Shown: positions 46,478 to 58,000 of the stretch, piece after piece
Position numbering within the stretch: position 1 is the first letter of the stretch
How the letters are laid out: every line of letters begins with the position of its first letter
NCBI RefSeq assembly: GCF_014654365.1
Contig: NZ_BNAY01000009.1
Location: 272,837-336,836, forward strand
From: Amycolatopsis oliviviridis
Lineage (GTDB): Bacteria; Actinomycetota; Actinomycetes; Mycobacteriales; Pseudonocardiaceae
Reading direction: 5' to 3'
Length of the DNA: 64,000 nucleotides
Notes under the pieces: generated by a model
The model's input: only the letters and a program-made list of their open reading frames with translations
What the model was told of the DNA's origin: nothing
Databases searched by the model: none
Position numbers and translations under genes: made by a program

Positions 46478-47038
46478 CCAGCGCTCCTCCCATGTCGTGG
46501 GAGGCGCCCTTGCGGTGAGGTCCGGGGCCGAGCGTGGCGGACCCCGCGGTCCGTTGCAGCGCCTCTCGACCTTGGCGACCAGAGTACCGGATCGGCTGCC
46601 TGGATCGTTACTCGAAGTTGCCGTCCAGGCCCGTACGGCGAGGTCGGCCACGAGTGCCCTGCTCAGGCGGTTGTCTGGCGTGACGGTGGCCACTTTCGCC
46701 GGGGACGAAGTGTCCACAAGCTGGGATTACATCCGTTGGATGTGGACCATACGGATCAAGTGAAAAATATTCGGTAACAGCCGCCTGGGTGTGCCGATGT
46801 GATCATCGGATGGCTCGCGGGAGGGTGAGCCCGGCCGATGTCGGAGGTTGGCGCTCAGGGGAGGGGACGCTGCCCGGTCGTTGGAGACCGGAAGGCATCT
46901 TCGGTTATGTCCAGGCGGTGTCAGTCGACGCCGTGTCTTAACGAATCACTCAGGGTTTTTCGCGGCTCCATCGCATTTTCGTGGTGGAGCTGATCAATGC
47001 TGCCCGAATCACTTTCACCATCACGAAAAAGGATCCTG
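46478..47038. other. Intergenic region between metH and the tachylectin-like gene
   Basis: This 561-base divergent gap holds no gene I can support. It contains the small palindrome CCGATG-TGAT-CATCGG (46794-46809), an AT-rich stretch (46759-46775) that may be a promoter, and a B12-box-like GGAGACCGG (46883-46891) without the rest of a cobalamin riboswitch. Confidence 0.5.
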
Positions 47039-48973
47039 ATGCGCCAGAAACGGTCTGTTCGAAGATCTGCGATTCTTTGCTCCGCGTTCACCCTCGCGCT
47101 CACCGGCGTGGCCGCCACGGCGGGTACGCAGATCGCGGCCGCCGAGACGATCACCTGCCGGGCGAATGTGGGTGTCTTCTTCACGAAACCGGACACGGTC
47201 CTGCAGCTGGACCGGCACAACGAGCCCGAGACCGGCGCCAATTCGTGGGTGGGCAACACGACGATCGGCAACACCTGGAACGGCAAGGTCTTGGCCGGTC
47301 CCGACGGCCGCGTGTACTTGATCGAGGACAACGGCAACGTCGGGCGCCAGCGACGGCTGGCGACGGGCTGGGAGAACGGCGGTGTCGGCCAGGTCATCGC
47401 CAACGGTTGGTACGGCGTGACCCAGCCCGAGAACCGCAACCGGGTCACGGTCGATTCACTCGGTGACTTCTACTGGGCGCACGACAACATCCTGGCCTGG
47501 GTGCACTATGACGAGGCGACCAAGGTCTGGACGGACCGGCTGCTCGACACCGGCTGGACGACGGCCAGGTACGACCTGATTGTCGGCGCCGGCGCGGGGG
47601 TCTTCTACGCGCGGACGCCCGCGGGCGCTCTCCACCGGTTCCAGTACGACGCGGCGAGCCAGCGTTGGATCGAGTACGGCACCGTCGTCAGTACGGCGGG
47701 CTGGCAGCTCAACTCCCAGGTCGCCGCCGCGGGCGGGGACATCATCTACGCCATCGACAAGAACAACGGCCAGATTAAATGGCACCGGTACCTCGGCGGA
47801 GGCAACTGGGTGCCCGGCCCCAAGATCCTCGGCACTGTCGGGGCGGACTGGCAGCTGGCCGTCACGACGGACGACTGCAAGCTCATCGACAACAAGCAGC
47901 CCAGCAGGCCCACCGTCCCCGCCCGCCCCAACGCCGCCACCAATGTCATCGAAGGCGCGTCCGGACGGTTCCAGTACTTCTACACCGACGACTTCGGGCG
48001 CCTGATCCATGGCCGTCAGCGCACCGACGACACCGAGATCGTCGAGTTCGCGACGGTCCCCGGGTACCAGCAGTACGTCGGTACGCCGAGCGCGGTTCGC
48101 GGCGGGGACGACACGCTGCGGGTCGCCGCGCTGGGTAAGGACAGCGAGACCAGGACGAGCGCTCAGGCGCCCAACACGACCGCTTGGCCTTCGGCCGCCG
48201 GGGCCGGCGGCTGGATGCCGGGGCCGGCCGTGTCGGCCCAGCGCAACGGCGTTCTTTCGCTGTTCGCGACAGATGCCGAGGGCAAGCTCTGGGGCCGCGA
48301 TCAGGACCCGGTATCGAAGCAGCTGCTTCCGTGGCGCGTCCTCCCGTCCTCGGGCTTGAGCTCTGACATCACCGCCGTCGCCCATACCGACGGCATCGAC
48401 CTCCTCGTCCGGACCGCCTCGGGTGCGTACACCAAATCGTCCTATGTGAACGGTGTGCTGGGACCGTGGATCACGGTTCCCGGGACCGGCTGGACGAACG
48501 CCGCGGCCGCGGTGGCCAATCCGGACAACAACCTCCAGGCCTTCGCCATCCAGTCCGACGGAAGTGTCGTGACCCAGCGGGAGACGGCCGACGGCTTCAC
48601 CGGCACCTGGAAGGTGCTTTCCGGCGTGGTGGCCAATGGAACGCCCGCGGTGGCCATGGATTCCGGTGGCATCGTCCATGTCGCGGTGCGGGCCAACGAC
48701 GGTTTCGTCTACCAGACCGAGCAGCAGGCCCCGGGCAGCGGCGCGTATCGAGCCTGGGCACGGCTCGCCGATTCGCGTACCGGCGCGTCGTACCAAACGG
48801 CGACGGACCCGGCCATGGTGACCCGTGGTGCGGGCGGAGTCATCGCCACTTTCCGTGACCTGGATGGCATCTCGTACATCTACAGGTCCACGACACCGGG
48901 TGCGGTCGCACGGTCGGCCGAGACGCCCCGATCCGTCTTCACCGGCGGGCCGGCGCCGAAACCGAACATCTGA
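47039..48973 (+). CDS. Secreted tachylectin-like beta-propeller protein
   Basis: A 644-residue protein with a signal peptide (about 1-37) and AAGGA 7 bases before the start. Residues ~40-290 resemble a tachylectin-2 propeller (VWTDRLLDTGWTTARYDLIV; HRFQYDAASQRWIEYGTVVS; GWQLNSQVAAAGGDIIYAID). Residues ~310-630 form a second set of similar repeats, ending with a Pro-rich tail. Such propellers bind GlcNAc-type sugars. It lies directly upstream of the Rhs gene but a strong hairpin separates them. It may recognise cell-surface sugars or simply be a secreted lectin. Confidence 0.8.
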   Translation: MRQKRSVRRSAILCSAFTLALTGVAATAGTQIAAAETITCRANVGVFFTKPDTVLQLDRHNEPETGANSWVGNTTIGNTWNGKVLAGPDGRVYLIEDNGNVGRQRRLATGWENGGVGQVIANGWYGVTQPENRNRVTVDSLGDFYWAHDNILAWVHYDEATKVWTDRLLDTGWTTARYDLIVGAGAGVFYARTPAGALHRFQYDAASQRWIEYGTVVSTAGWQLNSQVAAAGGDIIYAIDKNNGQIKWHRYLGGGNWVPGPKILGTVGADWQLAVTTDDCKLIDNKQPSRPTVPARPNAATNVIEGASGRFQYFYTDDFGRLIHGRQRTDDTEIVEFATVPGYQQYVGTPSAVRGGDDTLRVAALGKDSETRTSAQAPNTTAWPSAAGAGGWMPGPAVSAQRNGVLSLFATDAEGKLWGRDQDPVSKQLLPWRVLPSSGLSSDITAVAHTDGIDLLVRTASGAYTKSSYVNGVLGPWITVPGTGWTNAAAAVANPDNNLQAFAIQSDGSVVTQRETADGFTGTWKVLSGVVANGTPAVAMDSGGIVHVAVRANDGFVYQTEQQAPGSGAYRAWARLADSRTGASYQTATDPAMVTRGAGGVIATFRDLDGISYIYRSTTPGAVARSAETPRSVFTGGPAPKPNI

Positions 48974-48983
48974 CAGACACCTC

Positions 48984-49029
48984 GGCGTGATCGTGCGAAA
49001 CCGCTTCGGCGGGTTCGCACGATCACGCC
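48984..49029 (+). terminator. Terminator between propeller gene and Rhs gene
   Basis: Perfect 16-bp stem (48984-48999 and 49014-49029) with a 14-base loop that can itself pair, 10 bases after the stop. Ends the propeller transcript, so the Rhs gene must have its own promoter within the next 55 bases or depend on readthrough. Confidence 0.8.
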
Positions 49030-49084
49030 TGGACAGATCTTCGTCCCAGCCGGACTTCCTTTCCCCGACTTAGGTGGTTCCCCC

Positions 49085-52000
49085 ATGTTCTCTCGTCGCG
49101 GTTCGAGCGCGCGCAAAAAGTCCTTGCCGTCGCGATCCTTACTGGTCGTGACGGTCCTCGCGCTGCTGGCCGGGGTGATCGGCCCCGCCGCGCGCAACGA
49201 GACACCAGGCTCGGCCGACGCGGCGGAACGGCTGGCACAGGCGATGGCCTTGTCGCCCAAACAGAAGACAGGTTCCGCCTCGGGCCACGACGACGATCAG
49301 GGCACGCCGAACGCGGTCGGACCCAAGTCCTTGCAGTCGAAGTTCCCCGAGGTGGGCGGGGGCACCGAGACGGTGCTTGGCAACCAGGTCCGGGTCGAGA
49401 AGGGCCCGAGCGAGGTCAAGGGCTTCGACAAGGCCACCAGCCGTGAACTGCCCGAGAAACGCACGGCCAAGGAACGCACGTACGCGAACACCGACGGCAC
49501 TCAGACCACCGAGTTCAGCCGCGAAGACGTCAACTACCGGACCGCCGACGGCAAGTTCCAGCCCATCGACACCACGATCGTGCCGAACGGCCGCAAGCCG
49601 GGATGGCGTAACGCCGGGGACAACGTCGGGGTCGAATTCGCGCCCTCGGCGGCGAAGGATCCGGTCGTCAACGTGATCGTCGATCAGCATCGCCAGTTCG
49701 GCTACGCGGTGGACGGCGTCGCGGACTCCGCGGGCTCGGTTTCGGGGAGCACCATCACCTATCCGTCGGTCCGGCCGGAATCCGATCTCCGCCTGGACGT
49801 CTTCCCCGGCGGGGTGAAGGAAACCCTGGTCCTCAAGTCGCCGGACGCGCCGCACAGCTGGATCTTCCCGCTGAAACTGACCGGCCTGAAGCCCGCCATC
49901 GTCGACGGCAGGGTTTCGTTGTCCGACGACAACGGTCACGAAGTGGCGCAGATTCCGCCCGGTGTGATGAACGATGCCAACCAGGATCCGGCCAGCGGCG
50001 ACTTCGCGACCTCGAACGGTGTCACTTACCGGCTCATCGAGCACAAGGGACGCCCCGCGCTCCAGGTGGATCTCGACTCGGCCTGGCTCCGTGATCCGGC
50101 CCGGCAGTACCCGGTCGAGGTCGACCCCAGTGTGGACACCGGCAAGGCCAACAACAGCATGGTCGTCCAGAACGGGAGCCGCGGCGACGGAGGTTCCGAG
50201 CTGAAGGCGGGCACGACCGGAAGCATCAAGGCCGCCAGCTACCTCGCCTTCGATGGCGTGCAGGATCGCTTGCGCAACCACAAGATCTTCGGCGCTTATC
50301 TCAGCCTCGCCAACTCCTGGTCGTGGTCCTGCCAGCCGCGTCCGTTGTCGGTGCATCCCGTCGTCGCGCCATGGGGCAGCAGCGGCGGATTCCCCGGTCC
50401 CGCTGTCGGCCCGGCTTTGACGGACTCGTCGTTCGCACACGGCTACGTCGGCCGCGGACAGTCCCGCTCCAGCTGCCCGGCGGCCTACGAGCTGATCAAT
50501 CTCGGCGTTCCCGGGCGTGACCTGGTGCAGCGCTGGGTCACCGGTGCGCAAGCGAACTACGGCCTCAGCGTCCGCGCGTCCGAGACGGATCCCTTCGGCT
50601 GGAAGAAGTTCGCCGGTCACCGCACGGTGAACCCGCCGGTCCTCTATGTGACGCACTCGATCTACGACGCCGAATATCGCGTGGACTCCGGTGTGATCGA
50701 TCCGCCGGTCACCAAGATCCAAGACGGCAAGATCAAGATCACGGTGACCAACCGCGGTGCCGAGACCTGGACCGGGCCGACGTACGCACTGGGCTACCGG
50801 GCCTTCAAGACGAACGGGCAGCCGGTGGCGTCCGTCGAGGCCGCGACCCTGGCCGGGGACGTTCCCCGTGGCGCGTCCGTGACGCTCGAAGCGAAGATCA
50901 AGGCCATCGATCCAGGGGACTACATCCTCGACTTCAGCATGCTGCGACGCGGTGGCGCCTGGTTCACCGACGAACAGATCCCGCCGATCAGGTTGATGAT
51001 GCGGGTCATCGACGTACCCCCGGTGGTCAAAGCGCAGTATCCGCCGAACGGTTATTCCGCACCGACTCTGACCCCGCAGCTGTGGGTCGACGCCGTCGAC
51101 GTGGACGCGCCGAACACCAACGGCCTGAAGTACCGGTTCGAAATCTGCGAGAACTACCGCCAGAATCCCGACGGATCGCTGACCGGGGTTTCGTGCACGG
51201 ACTCCGGATACGTCGACAAGCGCACGTGGACGGTTCCGAAGAACGCCTTGCGGTGGAGCAAGGACTACCAATGGCGTGCGTTCGCCTTCGACGGGAATTC
51301 CGAGAGCCAGAAGCTGCCGCCCAGCCACCTGCTGACCGCGGTGCCGCAGCCCGAGATCACGTCGCACCTGGCCAACGCGCCCTACAGCGGCGGCCCGACG
51401 GACTTCGATCCGCAGACCGGTAACTACTACTCGAGCGCCGTGGACGCGACCGTCCGGGTCACCGGGCCCGAGCTCAGCGTCGCCCGCACCTACAACAGCC
51501 TCGACCCGCGGCGTGACCTGATGTTCGGCGCGGGCTGGTCCACGCGCTACGACATGCGCGTCGTCCCGGATGACGACGGCTCGGGCAATGTCGTCGTCAC
51601 CTATTCCGACGGCCAGCAGATCCGGTTCGGGCGGAACGCCGACGGCACGTACGCGGCGCCCGAGGGACGCCAGATGGACTTCCATGCCGAGGTCGAAGCC
51701 GCGGGCGGCGGGTGGATGCTGGTCGACAGGTCGGCGACGGTCTACCGATTCCGCCCCGACGGCAGGCTGATCACCGTTCACGATCAGAACGGCCGGTACA
51801 TCGAGCTCGACTACGGCACGGTCGACCACCTGAAACGCGTCATCAGCAGGACGAGTGACCGGATCCTCTATTTCAAGTGGACCGGGAATCACGTCACCTC
51901 GGTGAGCACCGACCCGATCGACGGCAAACAGCTCACCTGGAACTACACCTACGACGGCGACAAGCTGACCAAGGTCTGCGACCCGTACGGCGGGTGCACC

Positions 52001-55000
52001 GGCTACGAACAGACCTCGGGTTCGCACTACCGCAGCTCGGTCGTCGATTCGCGGCCCGCGTCGTATTGGCGGCTCGGGGAGACCGCCGGGGCCGACGCGA
52101 ACAGCCAGGTGCAGACCAAGCTCGGCAAGGACAAGGGGACCTACAAGGACGTGGGGCTCGGCCAGCCGGGTCCCTTGGCGAACGCGGGCGACACCGCGGC
52201 GTCCTTCAACGGGACGTCCTCGGTGATCACCCTGCCGGACGGCACGGTGAAGAAGAACCGCGACCTCGCGATCGAGCTCTGGTTCAAGACCACTCAGGGC
52301 GGTCCGCTCTTCGGATATCAGAAGGCCCGGATCGACGAAACGCCGCAAGGCGCCGTTCCCGTGCTTTACGTGGGAACGGACGGCAAGCTGCGGGGTCAGT
52401 TCTGGAACGGTGCCGCCGGTCCGATCACCACTTCGGCGCCGGTGAACGACGATCAATGGCACCACGTGGTGCTTTCCGGCTCGCTCGCCACCCAGACGCT
52501 GTACCTGGACGGGCAAAAGGTCGGTACCGCCGCCGGCGAGATCCAGCATGACGACATCACCTTCAACCAGATCGGTGCCGCCTACACGGTGCCGCCCTCT
52601 TCGTGGCCCGGCTGGGGCACCCAGCCGCGCCGGTTCTTCTCCGGCTTGATCGACGAGGTCGCCTTCTACGAGTACCCCCTCGGGCAGACCGCCGCTCTCT
52701 CGCATTTCCAGGCGAAGGCGGGCGCGGACTACCTCTCGAAGATCACGCTGCCGAGCGGGCGGGTCGCCGCGAAGCTCTCCTACGACGTCGGCGCGGACCG
52801 GCTCAGCGAGTTCACCGACCGGAACGGCGGGAACTGGAAGCTCGTCTCACCCGTGGTCACCGGGACGGCGACGAACCTGGTGCGGACGACTCAGGTCACC
52901 GACCCCGGGAACCGGCTTCACTTCTACGACTACGACCCTGCCCGAGGGCGCATCCTGCGCTCCGTCGCGCCGCTCGGCCAGGGAATCCGAGCCGAGGACA
53001 GGCTGGACAACGTGGGCAAGCCGGTACCGGAACCCACGCCCGGCTGCCCACCGACGGGCGGCTTCTGCGGTGGTCCGGTGAACGGGGGCAGCACCTGGGT
53101 CGGCGGGCCGGTGGTGGGTCTGGGCGTGCGGACCTACGACTACGACGAGAAGGGTTTCCAGACCACCATCAGCGACGAACTGGGTGACCAGGTCGTCCTG
53201 ACCAACGACGCGCGAGGAAATGTCACCGCCCGCAAGAGCTGCCGGGTCGCTCCTGGTGACTGCCAGACGAGTTACTACAGCTACTACTACAACCCGAATG
53301 ACGTCACGGACGCGCGGAACGACAAGATCCTGTCGTCTCGCGACGCCCGTTCAGCGGACGCGAACGACTCCAGGTTCGCCACGACGTACACCTACACCGA
53401 AGGGTGGAGCCGCGGCCTGCTCGCGACCCAGACGACGCCCGATGGCGCCGTGGTCCGGCACGTGTACACCGACGGGACGGAAGCGGCCGTCGGCGGCGGG
53501 AACGTCCCGAGTGGACTGATCGAGAAGACGACCGACCCTCGCGGCGGCGAGATCACCTACTCCTACTACAAGAACGGTGACCTGGCCGAGCTGGTCAACG
53601 CCGCGGGCCTGACCACGAAGTACACCTACGACATGCTCGGGCGGAAGAAGACCGAGACTCAGGTCAGTGAAGCGAACCCGAACGGGGTCACGACCACCTT
53701 CACCTACGACCTGCTGTCCCGGCAGGCGACCGCCACGAGCCCGGGTTCGAACGACCCGGTCACCGGGGTCACCCACACCGCGCAGCGGAAGACCGACTAC
53801 GACGCGGACGGGAACACGACCCGCGACGAGGTCCTCGACCTGACGGGTGGCGACCCGAGCCGCGTCACCAGCACGGCGTACGACGGCTTCGGCAGGCCGA
53901 GCGAGGTCACGGACGCCGAGGGCGGCAAGCAGTTCTTCGGGTACGACGGGTTCGGCAACCGCACCTGGATGGTCGACCCGATCGGGAACAAGTACGAGTA
54001 CGCCTACACCGCCCGGAACGCGATCGCGGAGGTCCGCCTCCGCGGCTGGCACGGCGGGACGATCGAGGCCGGAACCGGCGAAGGGGACGGCGAAGGCGAT
54101 GGTTCCCCCACGGCCTCGCTCACCCTCAAGTCGTTCGCCTACGACTTCGCCGGGCGGCTGATCCGCGAAACGGACGCGGTGGGACGCACCACCCGCTATC
54201 AGTACTACACCGACGACAAGCTGCGGAAGAAGATCGCGACCGACGTGGCGGACCCGGACAACCCTTCGGGCCCCAAGACGAACGTGACGCTCAGCGAACT
54301 CACCTACGACGCCGCCGGGAACGTGGTCCAGGAGGTCCGGCAGGGCGGCGGGACGACCACGTACGAATACGACTCCACGGGGCGACGGACGGCGCAGACC
54401 CACGATCCGGAAGGGCTGGCCAACCGGAGCGAGTTCCGCTACTCGCTCGCCGGTGACCTGACCGCGGTGACCCACACCGGGCGCAGCTCGAACAGTTCGC
54501 GCATCGACGCCGGACGGGTGGAGGGCACCGAGTACGGCTACGACACGGCCGGCCGGAAGATCAGCGAGTCCGTCCTCAATGGAGGGTCGCAGAAGCTCAC
54601 GACCACCCGGAAGTTCGATCAGCGGGGACTGATCACCTCGGTCACCGACCCGCGAGGGAACGTCAGCGGCGCGGACCCGGCGGCGTTCACCACGAACCTC
54701 GGGTACAACAGCGCAGGGCTCGCGACGACCGTGACCGGTCCCGCGGTGGACGTCGAAAGCGGAGGCGCTCCGGCCACGCGCTCGCGGCCGCAGACGCTGA
54801 CCGGGTTCAACACCTTCGGCGAGCCGACGGCGAAGCGGGACGCCAACGGTCACGTCAGCACGGTGACCTACGACCGTCTCGGCCGGGCCACCGACTCGTC
54901 GTCAGCGGACTACCGCAAACCCGGGGAAACGACGACGGCGAAGGCGGTGTCCAGGACGCAGTACGACGCCGCCGGCAAGGTCATCGCTTCCACCGACCCG

Positions 55001-58000
55001 AAGGGCGCCGTCACCCGGTTCCGGTACGACCAGCTCGGCAGGCTGCTGGAGCGGGTCGACCCTCGGGCTGACGCGGGCGATCAGGACGGCGGTGTCTGGA
55101 AGTACTCCTACACGAACGCCGGCGATCGGCTCTCCGTCACGGACCCGAACGGTTCGCGTCAGGAGACGACCTACGACGATCTCGGACGTCCGATCACCGC
55201 GACCCAGCTGGAGCGGTACCCGCAGCCCGCGGCGTATACGACGAAGCTTCGCTATGACGCCGCCGGAAACCTGAAGTCGACGACCTCGCCGTCCGGCGAG
55301 ATCACCCGGTTCGGCTATGACGCGCTCGGCCAGCGCATCAACGCCACCGACCCGGCGAACGTCGTGACGCAGTTCGGGTACGACCTGGCCGGTAACCGCG
55401 TTCGCACCAGCGATGGCACCGGGAACACGCGGTACACGAGCCTCGACGGGGCGGGCCGCCCGACCGGCAGCTTCGATCTCGACCCGGGCGAGCGCATCCT
55501 GCGGAAGTCGTCGGCGAGCTACGACGCGGCGGGGAACCGCCTGTCGACCACGGATCCCTACGGTCACACCGTCAAATTCGGTTATGACGCGCAGGGAAGG
55601 ATGACCCGGCAGGAAGAACAGGTCTCGGCGACCGACTCGATCGTCACCGGCTTCGGTTACGACGCCGCCGGACAGCGGACCCGGATCACCGACGGCCGGG
55701 CCAACGCGACGATCCAGACCTACAACTCGCTGGGACTGCCCGAATCCGCCATCGAACCCGTGACCGCGGCTCACCCCGAGCCCAAGGACCGGACGTGGAC
55801 CACCGGGTACGACCTCAATGGCCAGGCCACGAACTTGCTGGCACCGGGTGGGGTGACCCGGGTACGCGAGTTCGACGCTCTGGGCCGGTTGACCGGTGAG
55901 ACCGGTGGCGGTGCTTCGGAACCGACGACGGAACGGAAGCGCAGTTTCGACCTCGCGAGCCGGCTGACCAGTGTCGATTCGCCCGGCGGGGCCAAGGTCT
56001 TCACCTACAACGACAGGGGAGGGCTACTCACCAGCACCGGCCCGACGACCGGGGTGTCGACCTACGAATACGACGACTCAGGGCGTCTGGCCAAGCGTGT
56101 CGACACCGCTGGAACGTCGTCCTTCACCTACGACAAGGGGAGGCTCGCGACCCAGACCGACGGGCTGACCGGCGTGCGCCAGGCGATCGGTTACGACGCG
56201 GGTGGCCGTGTCGGGACGATCGACTACGGCGCGGGGCGGGTCCGGACACTGGGTTACGACGACTTCGGCCGCATGTCCTCCGACACGCTGAAGGCCGCCG
56301 ACAACTCGACGCTGGCAGGCGTGGCCTACGGCTACGACCTCGACGATCGCCTGACGACGAAGAACACGTCGGGTCCGGAAGGTTCACGCAGCAACGTCTA
56401 CGGCTACGACTTCGCCGGCCGGATGACGTCGTGGACGGCGAGCGGTGAGAAGACCGAGTACTCGTGGGACAAGTCCGGCAACCGGACCAAGTCCGGCGAC
56501 AAGACCGCCACGTTCGACGAGCGGAACAGGCAGCTGACCGACGGGGCGACCACCTTCGCGTGGAGCCCCCGGGGCACGCTCACGTCGAGGACCGACGCGA
56601 GTGGTTCCGTGCAGTCCGGGTTCGATGCCTTCGACCGGGCGGTCAAGGAAGGTACCAACACCTTCGGATATGACGGCCTCGACCGGATGTCTGTCCGCAA
56701 TGGACAGACGTTCGGCTACGACGGAACCAGCCTGGACCTGATAACCGATGGCACGGCGAAGTTCGCCCGCGGCACCGGCGGTCAGCTGCTCGGCCAGCGT
56801 TCGTCGGCCGGGGTGTCGCAGGTCGCGGTGACCGACCAGCACGGAGATGTCGTCGCTGGTCTCGATCCGGCCGGTGGCTTGAGCGGATCGACCACGTTCG
56901 ACCCGTTCGGGAAGAAGCTCGGCTCGACCGGGTCGACCTCGACCCTCGGGTATCAATCCGACTACACGGATCCCGACAGCGGGAACGTGGACATGGGTGC
57001 TCGGTGGTACTCGCCGGGGACGGGCACGTTCACCGCGCGGGACGATATCGCGCTGCCGAGCAACCCGTCGGTCGCTTCGAACCGGTACACCTACGGCAAC
57101 GCGGCGTCGATGAACGGAATCGACCCGGACGGGCATTCCTGGTTTGAATGCTTGGTTTCCCCGTTCTTCTGCGGAGTGGTGGCGCCGAAGCTTCGCGATT
57201 GGTTCGGCCCGCCTGCCCCGCCGGCCCAGCTGGGGCTGTCCAGCGGGGGGATCCGGGTCAACGGGAGTTATCTGGACGACGTGTCGGGCGGCAACTGGGC
57301 GCCCAACGCTCCTGGCGAGCCATCCGGTCTCGGCCCCGGCAAGGGCACTGGCAAGAAGGGATCAGGCATCGGTCGCGGTCCTGGAAAAGCCACCGGTACT
57401 CCAGGTCGTGGCGGCACGCCCGTTCCGGTGATCGACCACAGGGCTGCTGCTCAGCAGGCAGCGAAGAACAACCCGCTGCCGGTACCGAAGGCAGTGGCAC
57501 AGCCGGTCTACGGTGGCGGCGGTGCCATCGCGCCGGTGTCACCGAGCCCGCATCTCCCGGCGATCGCTGTCGGTGGAAGCGCGGCCGCGGACAACAACGT
57601 CAACAAGATCACGAACGCTGTGACCGGGGACGGCCCGATCGTCCAGAGCGTCAACCAGTTGCCGCCGTCGGAACTGGGCGGAGCCAGCAAGTCGAACAAC
57701 AGTGGCGGCTTCCCGTCCATCTCCGACGTACTGGATACGATCCTTCCGCCTGGGAGCCTGGCCGGCATGCTCTGGCAGTTGGGCAAGTCGGACAGCCCTT
57801 CCGAATTCGGGCATGGAGTGCTCGACATTCTGGGTAATATCCCTGTGCTCGGTGAGGTCGCGGATCTCTGGAACGCGGCGTGGTACGCCGATGACGGGGA
57901 TGCGTTGAATGCCGGAATATCGATGGCCGCGGCGATTCCATTTCTCGGGTGGGGTGCGGCGGCGGCCAAAGCCGGAAAGACTGGGCTGAAAAATATCGGC

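Noticed and set aside
46876..46910. B12-box-like GGAGACCGG upstream of metH/propeller gene
   Set aside because: It is on the plus strand, away from metH, and the other conserved parts of a cobalamin riboswitch are missing.
49139..52705. 1188-codon open frame opposite the Rhs gene
   Set aside because: Shadow frame with no domain, created by GC bias.
53500..56900. Repeated DNA pattern inside the Rhs gene as a CRISPR or tandem array
   Set aside because: The repeats are degenerate YD peptide repeats in one reading frame, not identical DNA repeats with spacers.
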